The position numbers and the translations under genes were made by a program. Source: an uncultured Bacteroides sp. (GTDB lineage Bacteria > Bacteroidota > Bacteroidia > Bacteroidales > Bacteroidaceae). From it: 64,000 bases of DNA. Of this stretch, positions 24,250-33,079 are shown in pieces (positions within the stretch are counted from its first letter, which is position 1; the number at the start of each line of letters is the position of its first letter). The stretch lies in the NCBI GenBank assembly GCA_948847595.1, contig CAQOGY010000001.1, positions 310,001 through 374,000 of the forward strand. The letters are read 5' to 3'. Under the pieces are notes generated by a model. The model had not been told where the DNA came from. It ran no database searches and saw nothing but the letters and a program-made list of their open reading frames with translations.

Positions 24250-25557
24250 TTACTTGTTGTTTCGTAAGTCTTTCACACGAACGGCTTTTCCCTCGCTTTG
24301 TGGGAGAGAGCCTTTCTTGACCAGTTTCACTTTCGGCGTAACTAGAATTTCATCTTTCAATTGGCGGGTAATATCCTTGCGGATTTTTTCCAGCTCAATA
24401 TAGTTGTCGGTAGAGAGATCGCTCAATTCTACCTCGACAATCATTTCGTCCTGGTTGTTGACAGTTTCCAGAGTGATTAAGTAGTTGCTACCTAATTCGG
24501 GGAATTGTACCAGAATTTTCTCAACCTGCATCGGGAAGATGTTGACTCCCTTGATAATAAACATATCATCACTACGCCCTTTGATACGGTCGATGCGGAT
24601 ATGTGTACGTCCGCAGGGACATTTTCCGGGGAGAATTCGGGTTAAATCGCGCGTACGATAGCGGAGCAGCGGCATCATTTCACGGTCGAGAGTGGTGAGT
24701 ACTAATTCTCCGATTTCTCCTTCGGGCATAGGTTCACCTGTTTCGGGGTCAATGATTTCTACCAGATAGCAGTCTTCCCAAAAGTGCATTCCGTTCTGTT
24801 CCTGGCATTCGAAAGCGACACCGGGGCCGTTCATTTCAGTCATACCGAAGCTGTTGTATGCTTTCACGCCTAACATACGTTCTATTTTCCGGCGTTGCTC
24901 GTCTGTATGAGGTTCAGCGCCGATAACCAACGTCTTTAGGGTGGTCTTTGTCGGGTCGAGACCTTCTTCCTGGAAAACTTCAGCAAGGCGGATAGCATAA
25001 CTGGGAATGGCGTGTAAGGCGGTCGTTTTAAAGTCGTTGATGAACTTGATCTGGCGCTTACTGTTTCCGGCAGCAGCAGGAACCGTCAGGCAGCCGAGAC
25101 GTTCGGCACCGTATTGGAAACCTAATCCGCCGGTAAACATGCCATATCCCGAACTGTTTTGGAAAACATCGGTCTTGCGGATACCTACGGCATACAAGCA
25201 TCGGGCAACCAGGTTCGCCCAGGAGTCGAGGTCATGTTGTGAATGGACAATTACGGTCGGATTCCCGGTAGTACCACTGGAAGAGTGGATACGTACACCG
25301 TCATTGCTCATATCGCCTGCCACTAGTCCGAAGGGGTAGTGGGCACGCATATCGGATTTGGTTGTAAAAGGCACTTTGCGGATGTCATCCAATGACTGTA
25401 TGCTATCTGCGGTAATGCCATGTTTGCTGAAAACTTCTTTGTAGTAAGGAGCGTTTGCAGCTATGTTGATTGTTTTTTTAAGCCGTTGAAGTTGCAATTC
25501 CTGCAACTTCTCGCGGCTCATGGTTTCTAGTTCTTCTTCCCAGTATTGTGTATTCAT
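24250..25557 (-). CDS. Phenylacetate-CoA ligase (PaaK-like)
   Basis: A 435-residue AMP-forming acyl-CoA ligase. The ATP loop HSSSGTTGNPTV is at about 92-103, AYNSFGMTEMNGPG at about 235-248, LRYRTRDLTRI at about 300 and the C-terminal hinge and lysine region GSLPQSEGKAVRVKDLR at the end, all as in PaaK. It follows iorB by 11 nt, so IorAB and the ligase form one operon. In anaerobes this set interconverts aryl pyruvates, aryl-acetyl-CoA and aryl acetates, so it may run in the ATP-yielding direction to release phenylacetate or indoleacetate. That direction is inference. Confidence 0.92.
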   Translation of the reverse strand: MNTQYWEEELETMSREKLQELQLQRLKKTINIAANAPYYKEVFSKHGITADSIQSLDDIRKVPFTTKSDMRAHYPFGLVAGDMSNDGVRIHSSSGTTGNPTVIVHSQHDLDSWANLVARCLYAVGIRKTDVFQNSSGYGMFTGGLGFQYGAERLGCLTVPAAAGNSKRQIKFINDFKTTALHAIPSYAIRLAEVFQEEGLDPTKTTLKTLVIGAEPHTDEQRRKIERMLGVKAYNSFGMTEMNGPGVAFECQEQNGMHFWEDCYLVEIIDPETGEPMPEGEIGELVLTTLDREMMPLLRYRTRDLTRILPGKCPCGRTHIRIDRIKGRSDDMFIIKGVNIFPMQVEKILVQFPELGSNYLITLETVNNQDEMIVEVELSDLSTDNYIELEKIRKDITRQLKDEILVTPKVKLVKKGSLPQSEGKAVRVKDLRNNK

Positions 25558-25568
25558 GGTAATGCCTG

Positions 25569-26153
25569 TTATTGCATTAACTTTTCGGCAATTTCCTTGC
25601 CGGCAGCCAATGCTTTAAGATTCATTTCTACAACTGCTTCTCCCTTGCGCAGGAAGATTTCACGAATGCTGTCTTGTATTTTTTCGTAATCAATGCCAAG
25701 GAATGGGATGGTTGCTCCCAGTAAGACGATATTAGCAACCCGGGCAGAACCTACTTCCTTTGCTACTTTATCTACATTCAATACAATCTTATGGGGTAAC
25801 TTATTGATTTCCGCCATTACTTTGTCTGCTTCCGGATAGTTGGGAATGTTGACAAACGGAGTTTCGTTAGTCACCAACCAGCCTTCGGGACTAAGGTAGG
25901 GAAGATAACGCAATCCTTCCATAGGTTCCAGGGAGATGATAAGATCACATTTTCCGGAAGGGATCAAGTCTGAGGCAATCGGCTGGTCACTGATGCGGAG
26001 ATTGGACTGAACGTCTCCACCACGCTGGCTCATTCCGTGCACTTCTGCCTGTTTCATGTAAAGTCCTTCTTTCAAGGCAGCTTTGCCGATTACTGTAGCG
26101 ATGGACAAAATTCCCTGTCCACCTACTCCTGATAATATAATGTCTTTTTTCAT
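25569..26153 (-). CDS. iorB: Indolepyruvate ferredoxin oxidoreductase, beta subunit
   Basis: A 194-residue gamma-domain subunit of 2-oxoacid:ferredoxin oxidoreductases. GVGGQGILSIATVIGKAAL at 9-27 and AEVHGMSQRGGDVQSNLRIS at about 37-56 are the family signatures. It pairs with IorA, whose stop is 3 nt upstream. The complex oxidatively decarboxylates aryl pyruvates (from Phe, Tyr, Trp) to aryl-acetyl-CoA and reduces ferredoxin. Confidence 0.95.
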   Translation of the reverse strand: MKKDIILSGVGGQGILSIATVIGKAALKEGLYMKQAEVHGMSQRGGDVQSNLRISDQPIASDLIPSGKCDLIISLEPMEGLRYLPYLSPEGWLVTNETPFVNIPNYPEADKVMAEINKLPHKIVLNVDKVAKEVGSARVANIVLLGATIPFLGIDYEKIQDSIREIFLRKGEAVVEMNLKALAAGKEIAEKLMQ

Positions 26154-26156
26154 GGC

Positions 26157-27749
26157 TTACTTACTTCTTTTTTTGCGTGCTAATGTTTGGATACACTCTC
26201 TGCGTGGGATAATGACAGATACACCCCGATATTCGATTTCTTCGCGTATGATTTGCTTCATCTCTTCGTAGTTTTTCTTCAGTGGAACAACTACGCGGAT
26301 ATGGGCGGGCTCTACTCCAAGGCCAGCGCATATAGCCTCAATGCGTCCTGTTCCGGCCGAATCCTGTCCACCTGTCATGGCAGTGGTTTCATTGTCGGAA
26401 ATCACGATAGTTACGTTGGCGTTTTCATTGACACAGTCTAGCAGTCCAGTCATTCCCGAATGAGTGAAGGTGGAGTCTCCGATAACGGCTACAGCCGGAT
26501 AAAGACCACCGTCGGCCGCACCTTTTGCCATAGTGATGGAAGCACCCATGTCTACACATGAGTTGATGGCGTTGAATGGCGCATTAGCCCCCAGTGTGTA
26601 GCAACCGATGTCACTGAATACCTTGTGAGAAGGATATTCTTCTTTAAGGACTTCAGTCAATGTGATATACATATCGCGGTGTCCGCATCCTTCGCAAAGT
26701 GCGGGTGGACGCATTTCCACTACGGAAGGAATGCCAAATGCTGATTTATTCTCTTTTCCTACTGCACGGGCTACCGAATCGGGGTTTAATTCTCCATCTT
26801 GCGAAAGAGTACCGTCCAAGCGTCCTTTTACTTTAATGCCAATGCCCAGATAACCTTTTAATTGCTTTTCTACAAATGGCTGACCGTCTTCCAGAACGAG
26901 GATTTCGTCACAAGATTCGATTAATTGATGCAATTGTTTTTTAGGTAATGGGTATTGACCGATTTTGAGCACCGGATATTCACAACCTTCGGGATAATTT
27001 TCCATCAGGTAATTGTAGCCGATACCGCAAGCGATGATTCCTAATTTCTTGTTAGGGCCATCTGTATATTTATTGTAAGGTGATTCTTCTGAAGCTTTGA
27101 TAAACTCGTCCTGGCGGGAGAGTAATGTTTTATAGCGCTTGCGGGCATTTCCCGGCAACAGGATGAACTGGCGTGGATCTTCGCTGAAAGATATGCCATT
27201 TTGTGGCTTTTGCTCTTTACGCTCTACTCCGGAACGGGAGTGTGCAAGGCGTGTTACCATACGCATTAAAACAGGCTCGCCTAGTTTTTCAGAGAATTCG
27301 AAACCGCTGTACACCATGTCATATGCCTCCTGCTGGTTGCTGGGCTCGTACATAGGAATCAGTGAAAAATCTCCGTAGAAACGGCTGTCCTGCTCATTCT
27401 GAGAAGAGTGCATGCTAGGGTCGTCGGCTGCTATCACGATCAATCCGCCTTTCACGCCGGTGATGGCAGAATTGACGAAACAGTCGGCAGCTACGTTCAT
27501 TCCTACATGCTTCATACAAACTAACGCCCGTTTGCCCACGAAGGACATACCCAATGCGGCTTCCATCGCTGTTTTTTCATTGGCACACCAACGGTTGTGT
27601 ATATTCTGTTCGGTCGTTATAGGGGCCATTTGAATATATTCCGTAATCTCAGTTGAAGGAGTACCGGGATAGGCATAAACACCTGAAAGTCCGGCATCCA
27701 ATGCAGCTTGTGCAATGGCTTCATCGCCAAGTAAGAGTTGCTTGCTCAT
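26157..27749 (-). CDS. iorA: Indolepyruvate ferredoxin oxidoreductase, alpha subunit (no C-terminal ferredoxin domain)
   Basis: A 530-residue TPP-dependent subunit. LLLGDEAIAQAALDAG and YAYPGTPSTEITEY at the start form the pyrimidine-binding domain. CEGCGHRDMYITL at about 353 and the TPP-binding GDSTFTHSGMTGLLDCVNENANVTIVISDNETTAMTGGQ region at about 425-465 form the other half. Classical archaeal IorA ends in a domain with two [4Fe-4S] clusters. Here the protein stops at ECIQTLARKKRSK with no Cys-x2-Cys-x2-Cys motif and iorB follows 3 nt later, so the clusters are absent. First gene of iorA-iorB-ligase. Confidence 0.93.
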   Translation of the reverse strand: MSKQLLLGDEAIAQAALDAGLSGVYAYPGTPSTEITEYIQMAPITTEQNIHNRWCANEKTAMEAALGMSFVGKRALVCMKHVGMNVAADCFVNSAITGVKGGLIVIAADDPSMHSSQNEQDSRFYGDFSLIPMYEPSNQQEAYDMVYSGFEFSEKLGEPVLMRMVTRLAHSRSGVERKEQKPQNGISFSEDPRQFILLPGNARKRYKTLLSRQDEFIKASEESPYNKYTDGPNKKLGIIACGIGYNYLMENYPEGCEYPVLKIGQYPLPKKQLHQLIESCDEILVLEDGQPFVEKQLKGYLGIGIKVKGRLDGTLSQDGELNPDSVARAVGKENKSAFGIPSVVEMRPPALCEGCGHRDMYITLTEVLKEEYPSHKVFSDIGCYTLGANAPFNAINSCVDMGASITMAKGAADGGLYPAVAVIGDSTFTHSGMTGLLDCVNENANVTIVISDNETTAMTGGQDSAGTGRIEAICAGLGVEPAHIRVVVPLKKNYEEMKQIIREEIEYRGVSVIIPRRECIQTLARKKRSK

Positions 27750-27797
27750 ATCTATTTCTTTTATTTAGTGTTGATCACAGTTTGTTAATCTATCGGG

Positions 27798-27805
27798 CAA
27801 AGATA
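27798..27805 (-). promoter_or_regulatory. ior operon promoter, -7 element
   Basis: Top-strand CAAAGATA reads TATCTTTG on the reverse strand, 48 nt before iorA. Confidence 0.55.
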
Positions 27806-27832
27806 GGCTTTTCAGTTCGTTTTATCACGAAT

Positions 27833-28870
27833 TTACTTGAAAATCTTTCTTTCATTCAGTGCTTTCCAGTATTTTCTTGCATTTGCCATGTGGTCGGCAT
27901 AATTGGATGCAAAATTGTGGGTTCCTGAGAAATCTTCTTTGGCACACATATAGATATAGTTATGTTTGGTATAGTTCAATACGCTGTCCAGACCTTTCTT
28001 GGAAGGGATACGGATAGGACCCGGCGGCAATCCGGTATTTATATAGGTATTATAGGGTGAATTAACTTTCAGATGTTCGTTGGTGATACGGCGCAAGCCA
28101 AAATCTTGCAGGGCAAATTTTATGGTAGGGTCTGCCTGCAAAGGCATATCTTTATGCAAACGATTGATATACAGTCCGGCTACCATTGGCTTTTCTTCAT
28201 TGTTGTTGGTTTCTTCCTCAACAATGGATGCCAGTGTACTTACCTCTTCCGGTGTCATTCCGATGGCAGTAGCTTGAGTGAGGCGTTTTTCGTTCCAGAA
28301 ACGCTCGTGTTCCTTTTGTATACGCTTGAAAAAATCATCTGCGCTTATATCCCAGTATACTTGATAAGTTTCCGGTATGAAAAGACTGGGAAGGGTTGTC
28401 TCCGTGTATCCTATTTTGTTTTGAAAAGCAGCGTCAAACAGTCGCCCGGCGATTTCGGCGGAGTCTATCATAAGTTGTCTGCCGATGCTACGTGCCAGTC
28501 GGTCTAATGTCCGGACGCTTCCGATTGTGAGATTGACGGGTTCCTGGTAACCTCTTGAGAAACGGCTGTATACATGATAGACATTATCATTCGGGCGAAT
28601 AGCGTAGCGTCCGGTATGGATGTTCTGTTTGAAATCCTTATATTTAGCCATCCAGTAAAATCCGGTGAATTTGTTGACATGTCCGGACTTCTTTATTTTA
28701 TTATATATGGAGTCTGCGGTGTCATCCCGGTCTACATAAATATATACGGTTTTAGACGGACGGAATTGAGGAGCAAACAGGTAATAATAAACGGTTCCTC
28801 CGGCAATGGCACAAAGAAGGAATGCTCCGATCAGAATGGATAATAAAATGTTTCTCTTTTTTTTCTTCAT
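27833..28870 (-). CDS. mltG: Endolytic transglycosylase MltG (YceG-like)
   Basis: Cleaves nascent glycan strands next to the inner membrane to end peptidoglycan chain elongation. From the ATG at 28870 the protein has 345 residues: a Lys-rich N-terminus (MKKKKRNILL), one membrane helix (about 7-30), then the YceG domain with the catalytic Glu region STLASIVEEETNNNEEKP and the motifs LQADPTIKFAL and NTYINTGLPPGPI. The frame stays open to 28960, but a TATCTTTG promoter box lies inside that extension and a membrane start is expected at 28870, so the shorter form is preferred. Confidence 0.92.
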   Translation of the reverse strand: MKKKKRNILLSILIGAFLLCAIAGGTVYYYLFAPQFRPSKTVYIYVDRDDTADSIYNKIKKSGHVNKFTGFYWMAKYKDFKQNIHTGRYAIRPNDNVYHVYSRFSRGYQEPVNLTIGSVRTLDRLARSIGRQLMIDSAEIAGRLFDAAFQNKIGYTETTLPSLFIPETYQVYWDISADDFFKRIQKEHERFWNEKRLTQATAIGMTPEEVSTLASIVEEETNNNEEKPMVAGLYINRLHKDMPLQADPTIKFALQDFGLRRITNEHLKVNSPYNTYINTGLPPGPIRIPSKKGLDSVLNYTKHNYIYMCAKEDFSGTHNFASNYADHMANARKYWKALNERKIFK

Positions 28871-28896
28871 CTTATGAGACGTTATTTTTGCAGCGT

Positions 28897-28904
28897 CAAA
28901 GATA
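28897..28904 (-). promoter_or_regulatory. mltG promoter, -7 element
   Basis: Top-strand CAAAGATA reads TATCTTTG on the reverse strand, 27 nt before the ATG at 28870. It decides against the longer ORF starting at 28960. Confidence 0.55.
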
Positions 28905-28960
28905 ACAAGAATTTGAATAGGAGTGATTTCTTTCTGAGAGGAATCTTTCTTTTGTGACAT

Positions 28961-29371
28961 TTTTGCTCTTATATTAAGTATTATACCCGGAAAAACAAAA
29001 ATGTCGCAGCGTTGATAATCAGACGATTATGTGTGTAAATAGGGCATAATTAAGATAAGTTTACAAAAAACATCTAAATGATTTCTGTTTTTTGAAGGAG
29101 AAAATTGCACTTTTTGTGCAATGTGTTGTTAATGAGGTGATTACTTGCTTTTATACGTATATGTGCTGATTTGTTAAGTTACAGTGGAGTAACTACGGGG
29201 AAGAACAAGTGCAACTGGCAAGTTGCCCAACAGTATCAAGCAGGTTGCACAAGTGTAACAACTTAATATCCCGGCGGATTTTATTAATATACTGAAAGGA
29301 TTACATTAATTGATAGGAAAGAAACCGGTAAGGTTACCGCATGATTCTAAGAAATTATACGGTGTTTCTGA
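28961..29371. other. Gene-free stretch with repeated GTGCAA inverted motifs
   Basis: No ORF is supported. ATTGCAC-TTTTT-GTGCAAT at 29104-29122 is a perfect hairpin. AGTTAC/GTAACT at 29177-29194, GCAACT/AGTTGC at 29211-29226 and GTGCAAC/GTTGCAC at 29209-29215 and 29244-29250 follow. The recurrence of GTGCAA in both directions suggests an operator cluster or a structured RNA, neither of which can be named. Confidence 0.4.
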
Positions 29372-30250
29372 TTAATTCGGCCATTGGAAATAGTTTGCTT
29401 CTGCTTCTATTTTATTCTCTATTTCATCGGGAAGTGACGCAAAGAAGTCCATGTTCGTAAGACGTTCGATGCTGTCTATGGTTACTGCGTATGTAGAAAG
29501 AGGCTCTACTGCCTGTTTGTTATTGAACAGGAATCCGATAGCCCGCATGGGTTTGACGTAAGGAGAGAGGATTACTTTGAAAAACTGCTGAGGTACTGCA
29601 ACTTTATTTTTTCCTATTGTTTTTGGCTGTTTGCTTACGATAGGACCACATATAATGACAATTGCGCTATCTGCAATAGCCCAATCCCGGATTTTCTCTT
29701 CCAGGTTTTTCCATCCTCTCCTGTTTAATTGCGGGTGTTGCGGACACATATTACTGAAATAGAATGATTCTTTCATTGCTTGTGAACTCCATTTCATATC
29801 CGCAGCAGGTGCCATGTGTCCTTTGTCGTATCCTGAACGTGTATAGTCGGCATTAGTTGCAACCGAGCCTATTACCAGCGGATCGGCAATAAAACGGTCG
29901 TTTCTTTTTTCTTTTCCCTTTGTTTCTTTCCGGGTTAATTCATAGGAAACCCAATTGGGAAGCTTTAAATCTTTATTATATGAAACGGTGTATCCGGTAT
30001 GGTGGATTATTTGTTCTTGTCGCGGAGTTAGTGATACCGGAATCTTCAACTCTTTGCCGGATGGAATTTGAAGTGATATGTTTGCTTGCGGCTCTTCCTT
30101 TTTTGTGCTGTCAATTTGTTGACAATACAAATAGACGCCATAAAGAATAGGAATGAGTGCAATGAGGACGATAATCCATCCTAATTTATAATTAGAGCGT
30201 GATTTCTTTTTGAATAATTTTCTGCTTTTGCCTTTTTTACTTCGATTCAT
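29372..30250 (-). CDS. Membrane-anchored DNA/RNA non-specific endonuclease (NUC1)
   Basis: A 292-residue protein from the ATG at 30250 (an in-frame ATG at 30280 would add 10 residues). A very basic N-terminus (RSKKGKSRKLFKKKSRSN) precedes one membrane helix (about 23-43); the rest is extracytoplasmic. The beta-beta-alpha-metal nuclease motif is DKGHMAPAADMKWS, with its His general base, followed by NMCPQHPQLNRRGWKNLEEKIR, which holds the Mg-binding Asn. It may degrade external nucleic acid for scavenging or defence. Monocistronic. Confidence 0.9.
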   Translation of the reverse strand: MNRSKKGKSRKLFKKKSRSNYKLGWIIVLIALIPILYGVYLYCQQIDSTKKEEPQANISLQIPSGKELKIPVSLTPRQEQIIHHTGYTVSYNKDLKLPNWVSYELTRKETKGKEKRNDRFIADPLVIGSVATNADYTRSGYDKGHMAPAADMKWSSQAMKESFYFSNMCPQHPQLNRRGWKNLEEKIRDWAIADSAIVIICGPIVSKQPKTIGKNKVAVPQQFFKVILSPYVKPMRAIGFLFNNKQAVEPLSTYAVTIDSIERLTNMDFFASLPDEIENKIEAEANYFQWPN

Positions 30251-30332
30251 TGATTTATTGACGATAATGGTCAAGTGCATATCATGCCATTCTGTAGATA
30301 TGATGTCACTTTTATACTTATAATTCAGCCAG

Positions 30333-30340
30333 CAAAAATA
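30333..30340 (-). promoter_or_regulatory. Nuclease gene promoter, -7 element
   Basis: Top-strand CAAAAATA reads TATTTTTG on the reverse strand, upstream of both candidate starts. Confidence 0.45.
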
Positions 30341-30436
30341 AGCTATATTTCTTTCTTTTCCTCATTTTCTATGAACTTTTAAAGTTTTCTGTTTCAATAA
30401 GGAAGCGATGGGGGGATTGTGTAGTTCTTAGATACT

Positions 30437-30486
30437 GAATAATTTTATTAATCTAATTCGTTAATCTAGTACTTTTTGTATATTTG
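30437..30486 (+). promoter_or_regulatory. Esterase promoter with sialic acid regulon motif
   Basis: GAATAATTTTATTAAT at 30437-30452 starts 42 bp upstream of the -7 box TATATTTG at 30479-30486. The same 16-mer occurs at the nanQ promoter at 36882. No good -33 TTTG is present, which leaves room for an activator or for a repressor site overlapping the polymerase. Confidence 0.6.
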
Positions 30487-30546
30487 CAATCAATATACTT
30501 AGTTTGTTCCTGATTATAAATAATACTTGATAAAATACAAATCAAA

Positions 30547-32301
30547 ATGGAAATAAGGGTAAGCAAAGAAAGTTGGCTGTTGTTGATACTCTTTTGGGGC
30601 AGTTGGGGAACATTGCAGGCTCAATATAAATGGAAGAATCCTCAGGAACAAGTCTGCTCTGTGATTCGTGGTAGAGCCTGGCAAAGTGAATTGCAGGGTA
30701 CCTATGCCCGTCTTCCGCTTAAAGCCCAAAGCAAAGTGCGTACCCCGCTTTGGGACTTGTCTCAACAGAGTGCGGGTCTGTCTGTTGCTTTTTATTCCAA
30801 TTCTCCGGAAATTAAAATAAAATATGTAGCAAAAGGTAGCCGGGGGATGGCGCATATGCCGGTAACAGGAGTTTCCGGAGTTGACTTATATGCCACTGAC
30901 AGGAATGGACGAAGTAGGTGGTGTGCAGGGAAATACAGTTTTGGTGATACTATAACCTATACATATAGCGGTTTGACTTATGAAGACGGTTCAGGTAGAG
31001 GATATGAGTATGAGTTGTTTCTGCCTCTTTATAACTCAGTATCTTTTATGCAGATAGGGGTTAGAGAAAATGCTTTTATAGACTTTCTTCCCGTTTCACA
31101 AGAGAAGCCATTGGTCATTTATGGTACCTCTATTGCGCAAGGAGCCTGTGCGTCGCGTCCTGGAATGGCGTGGGGAAATATAATCAATAGGGAACTGAAA
31201 CATCCGGTTGTCAATTTAGGCTTTTCGGGTAACGGAAAGATGGAGAAAGAAATCTTTGAATTGCTGTCGGAAATAAATGCCCGATTATATATAATAGATT
31301 GTATGCCTAACATGGCTAATGCAACTGATAGCGCAATGATTTATAATCGTACCTTGGACGGGGTAAACATGCTTCGTGCCCGGAGTGACGCTCCTGTTTT
31401 ATTAGTGGAGCATAGCGGGTATATGAATGAATATACTTCAGAAAAAGTGAAATCTTCTTATAAGATGGCAAATACCCCATTGCGCAGAGCCTATGAAGAT
31501 TTGATAAAGAATAAAGTTGCAGATATCTATTACTTGACTAAAGAAGATATTGGCTTATCAATGGATGCTATGGTTGAAGGAGTTCACCCGTCTGATTTAG
31601 GTATGCAGCAATATGCGGATAGCTATATTCGGAAAATAAGGGAAATACTACATGAAGAAGGTGGAAATTCTTCAGCTTGTATTCCTTGTAAGCAACAGAG
31701 AGACCCGTATGACTGGACAGCAAGACATGAACAAGTATTGGATTTGAATAGTAAGAATTCTCCTGAAATCTTGATGATTGGTAACTCGATTACTCATTAT
31801 TGGGCAGGTGAGCCGCTTTCGGACAAGCAATCCGGAAAAGAAGCGTGGGAGAAACTTTTCAAAGGACGAAGAGTGCATAATTTGGGCTTTGGTTGGGATA
31901 AAACGGAGAATGTACTTTGGCGCATTTATCATGGTGAATTGGACGGTTTCCAGGCAAAGACTATTTTTCTGTTGATTGGCACTAATAATTTACAGTTTAA
32001 TACTGATCGGGAGATATTGGATGCCATTATGTTGTTAACAAAGACTATCAGAAACAAACAACCGGCTGCCAAGCTGTATGTAATAGGTCTTTTACCTAGA
32101 AAAGGCATGGAAGAGCGTATCCGCCGAATTGATTCGGAATTGCAGGATTTGGTATCTGAAACTGATGCTTTGTATATAGACCTGACCCCTTCTTTGATTA
32201 ATAAAGAGGGGCGAATTGATGCGTCATTATTTAGTGATGGCCTTCATCCTAATGAGAAAGGATATGAACGGATCGCTAGTGTGCTTTCTTCATTTTTATA
32301 A
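30547..32301 (+). CDS. Double SGNH-hydrolase esterase, candidate sialate O-acetylesterase (NanS/EstA-like)
   Basis: A 584-residue secreted protein (signal peptide 1-26, cleaved after LQAQ). An N-terminal jelly-roll-like domain (about 30-180) precedes SGNH domain 1, with VIYGTSIAQGA (Ser195), GFSGNG and EGVHPSDLG (Asp/His). SGNH domain 2 has MIGNSITHYW (Ser414), IGTNNLQF and DGLHPNEKG. Two-domain SGNH sialate O-acetylesterases are known from Tannerella (NanS) and Bacteroides (EstA). It is about 5 kb from the nan genes, but its promoter carries the same motif, which supports a role in removing O-acetyl groups before sialidases act. Carbohydrate esterase is firm; the substrate is inferred. Confidence 0.82.
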   Translation: MEIRVSKESWLLLILFWGSWGTLQAQYKWKNPQEQVCSVIRGRAWQSELQGTYARLPLKAQSKVRTPLWDLSQQSAGLSVAFYSNSPEIKIKYVAKGSRGMAHMPVTGVSGVDLYATDRNGRSRWCAGKYSFGDTITYTYSGLTYEDGSGRGYEYELFLPLYNSVSFMQIGVRENAFIDFLPVSQEKPLVIYGTSIAQGACASRPGMAWGNIINRELKHPVVNLGFSGNGKMEKEIFELLSEINARLYIIDCMPNMANATDSAMIYNRTLDGVNMLRARSDAPVLLVEHSGYMNEYTSEKVKSSYKMANTPLRRAYEDLIKNKVADIYYLTKEDIGLSMDAMVEGVHPSDLGMQQYADSYIRKIREILHEEGGNSSACIPCKQQRDPYDWTARHEQVLDLNSKNSPEILMIGNSITHYWAGEPLSDKQSGKEAWEKLFKGRRVHNLGFGWDKTENVLWRIYHGELDGFQAKTIFLLIGTNNLQFNTDREILDAIMLLTKTIRNKQPAAKLYVIGLLPRKGMEERIRRIDSELQDLVSETDALYIDLTPSLINKEGRIDASLFSDGLHPNEKGYERIASVLSSFL

Positions 32302-32333
32302 TGTGAGAGATATGGGGATGTTTAGAAGTCTCT

Positions 32334-32915
32334 TTACTCTTCTTTTCTTATGCTGAATTCACAACCACAATATTGCTGGTTGTAGAAATTATATTCTTTG
32401 ATGATGGCGATACGGCGTTCGCTTAATCCACCTTTACGCCAATTCTGTTCCCAGTATGTGACATCGGGATAGTGTGCCGTGGCGTATTGTCCGGCTTCAT
32501 TAATCTGTTCCAGGCTTTTCCAGCGGCTGGAAGCAAGGGTGGTAGTAATTACGGAAAATCCATGCTCGTGTGCATAACGGGCTGTTTCCAACAAGCGGAC
32601 TTTAAAACAACGCAGGCAACGTCCCCCTCTTTCGGGTTCCTGTTCCATTCCTGTCATTTGGCATCGCCAGGCTTCGTGGTTGTAATCGGCATCAATAATT
32701 TCCAGCCCTAATGATTGTGCATAACGTGTACATTCATCTTTTCTTATATTGTATTCTTCCAGTGGATAAATATTGGGATTACAGTAGTAAATGACAGGGG
32801 TTATATTGTGTTGCATCAGACATTCGATGATAGCTGACGAACAGGGAGCACAACAGGTATGAAGTAAAATCTTGTCGGCTCCTCCGGGAACTTCGAGTTG
32901 GAATTTCTTTTTCAT
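32334..32915 (-). CDS. queH: Epoxyqueuosine reductase QueH
   Basis: Last step of queuosine synthesis in tRNA, replacing the unrelated QueG. The 193-residue protein has the DUF208 cysteine set: HTCCAPCSS (Cys21, Cys22, Cys25), GGRCLRCFKVRL (Cys100, Cys103) and the C-terminal YCGCEFS. These bind a [4Fe-4S] cluster and an additional iron. It is convergent with the upstream esterase gene and has no operon partner here. Confidence 0.94.
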   Translation of the reverse strand: MKKKFQLEVPGGADKILLHTCCAPCSSAIIECLMQHNITPVIYYCNPNIYPLEEYNIRKDECTRYAQSLGLEIIDADYNHEAWRCQMTGMEQEPERGGRCLRCFKVRLLETARYAHEHGFSVITTTLASSRWKSLEQINEAGQYATAHYPDVTYWEQNWRKGGLSERRIAIIKEYNFYNQQYCGCEFSIRKEE

Positions 32916-33048
32916 GCGGTAAAGTTAGTACATAATTTGCCATACCGCTCAATGGTTTATAATTTATTCAGAATAAAATCGGAGAGGGTTGGGGATGGAA
33001 TTTTTGCTAAATGAATCAGAACGAATCAATTAATCTCGTTTTTTTTAG

Positions 33049-33056
33049 TAATTTTG
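33049..33056 (+). promoter_or_regulatory. DUF3352-like gene promoter, -7 element
   Basis: TAATTTTG, a TAnnTTTG match 24 nt before the ATG at 33080. Confidence 0.5.
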
Positions 33057-33079
33057 CCCGCTCAACTCAATAACAGAAC

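Noticed and set aside
28871..28960. 30-residue N-terminal extension of MltG
   Set aside because: It contains the TATCTTTG promoter box and puts the membrane helix too far from the start.
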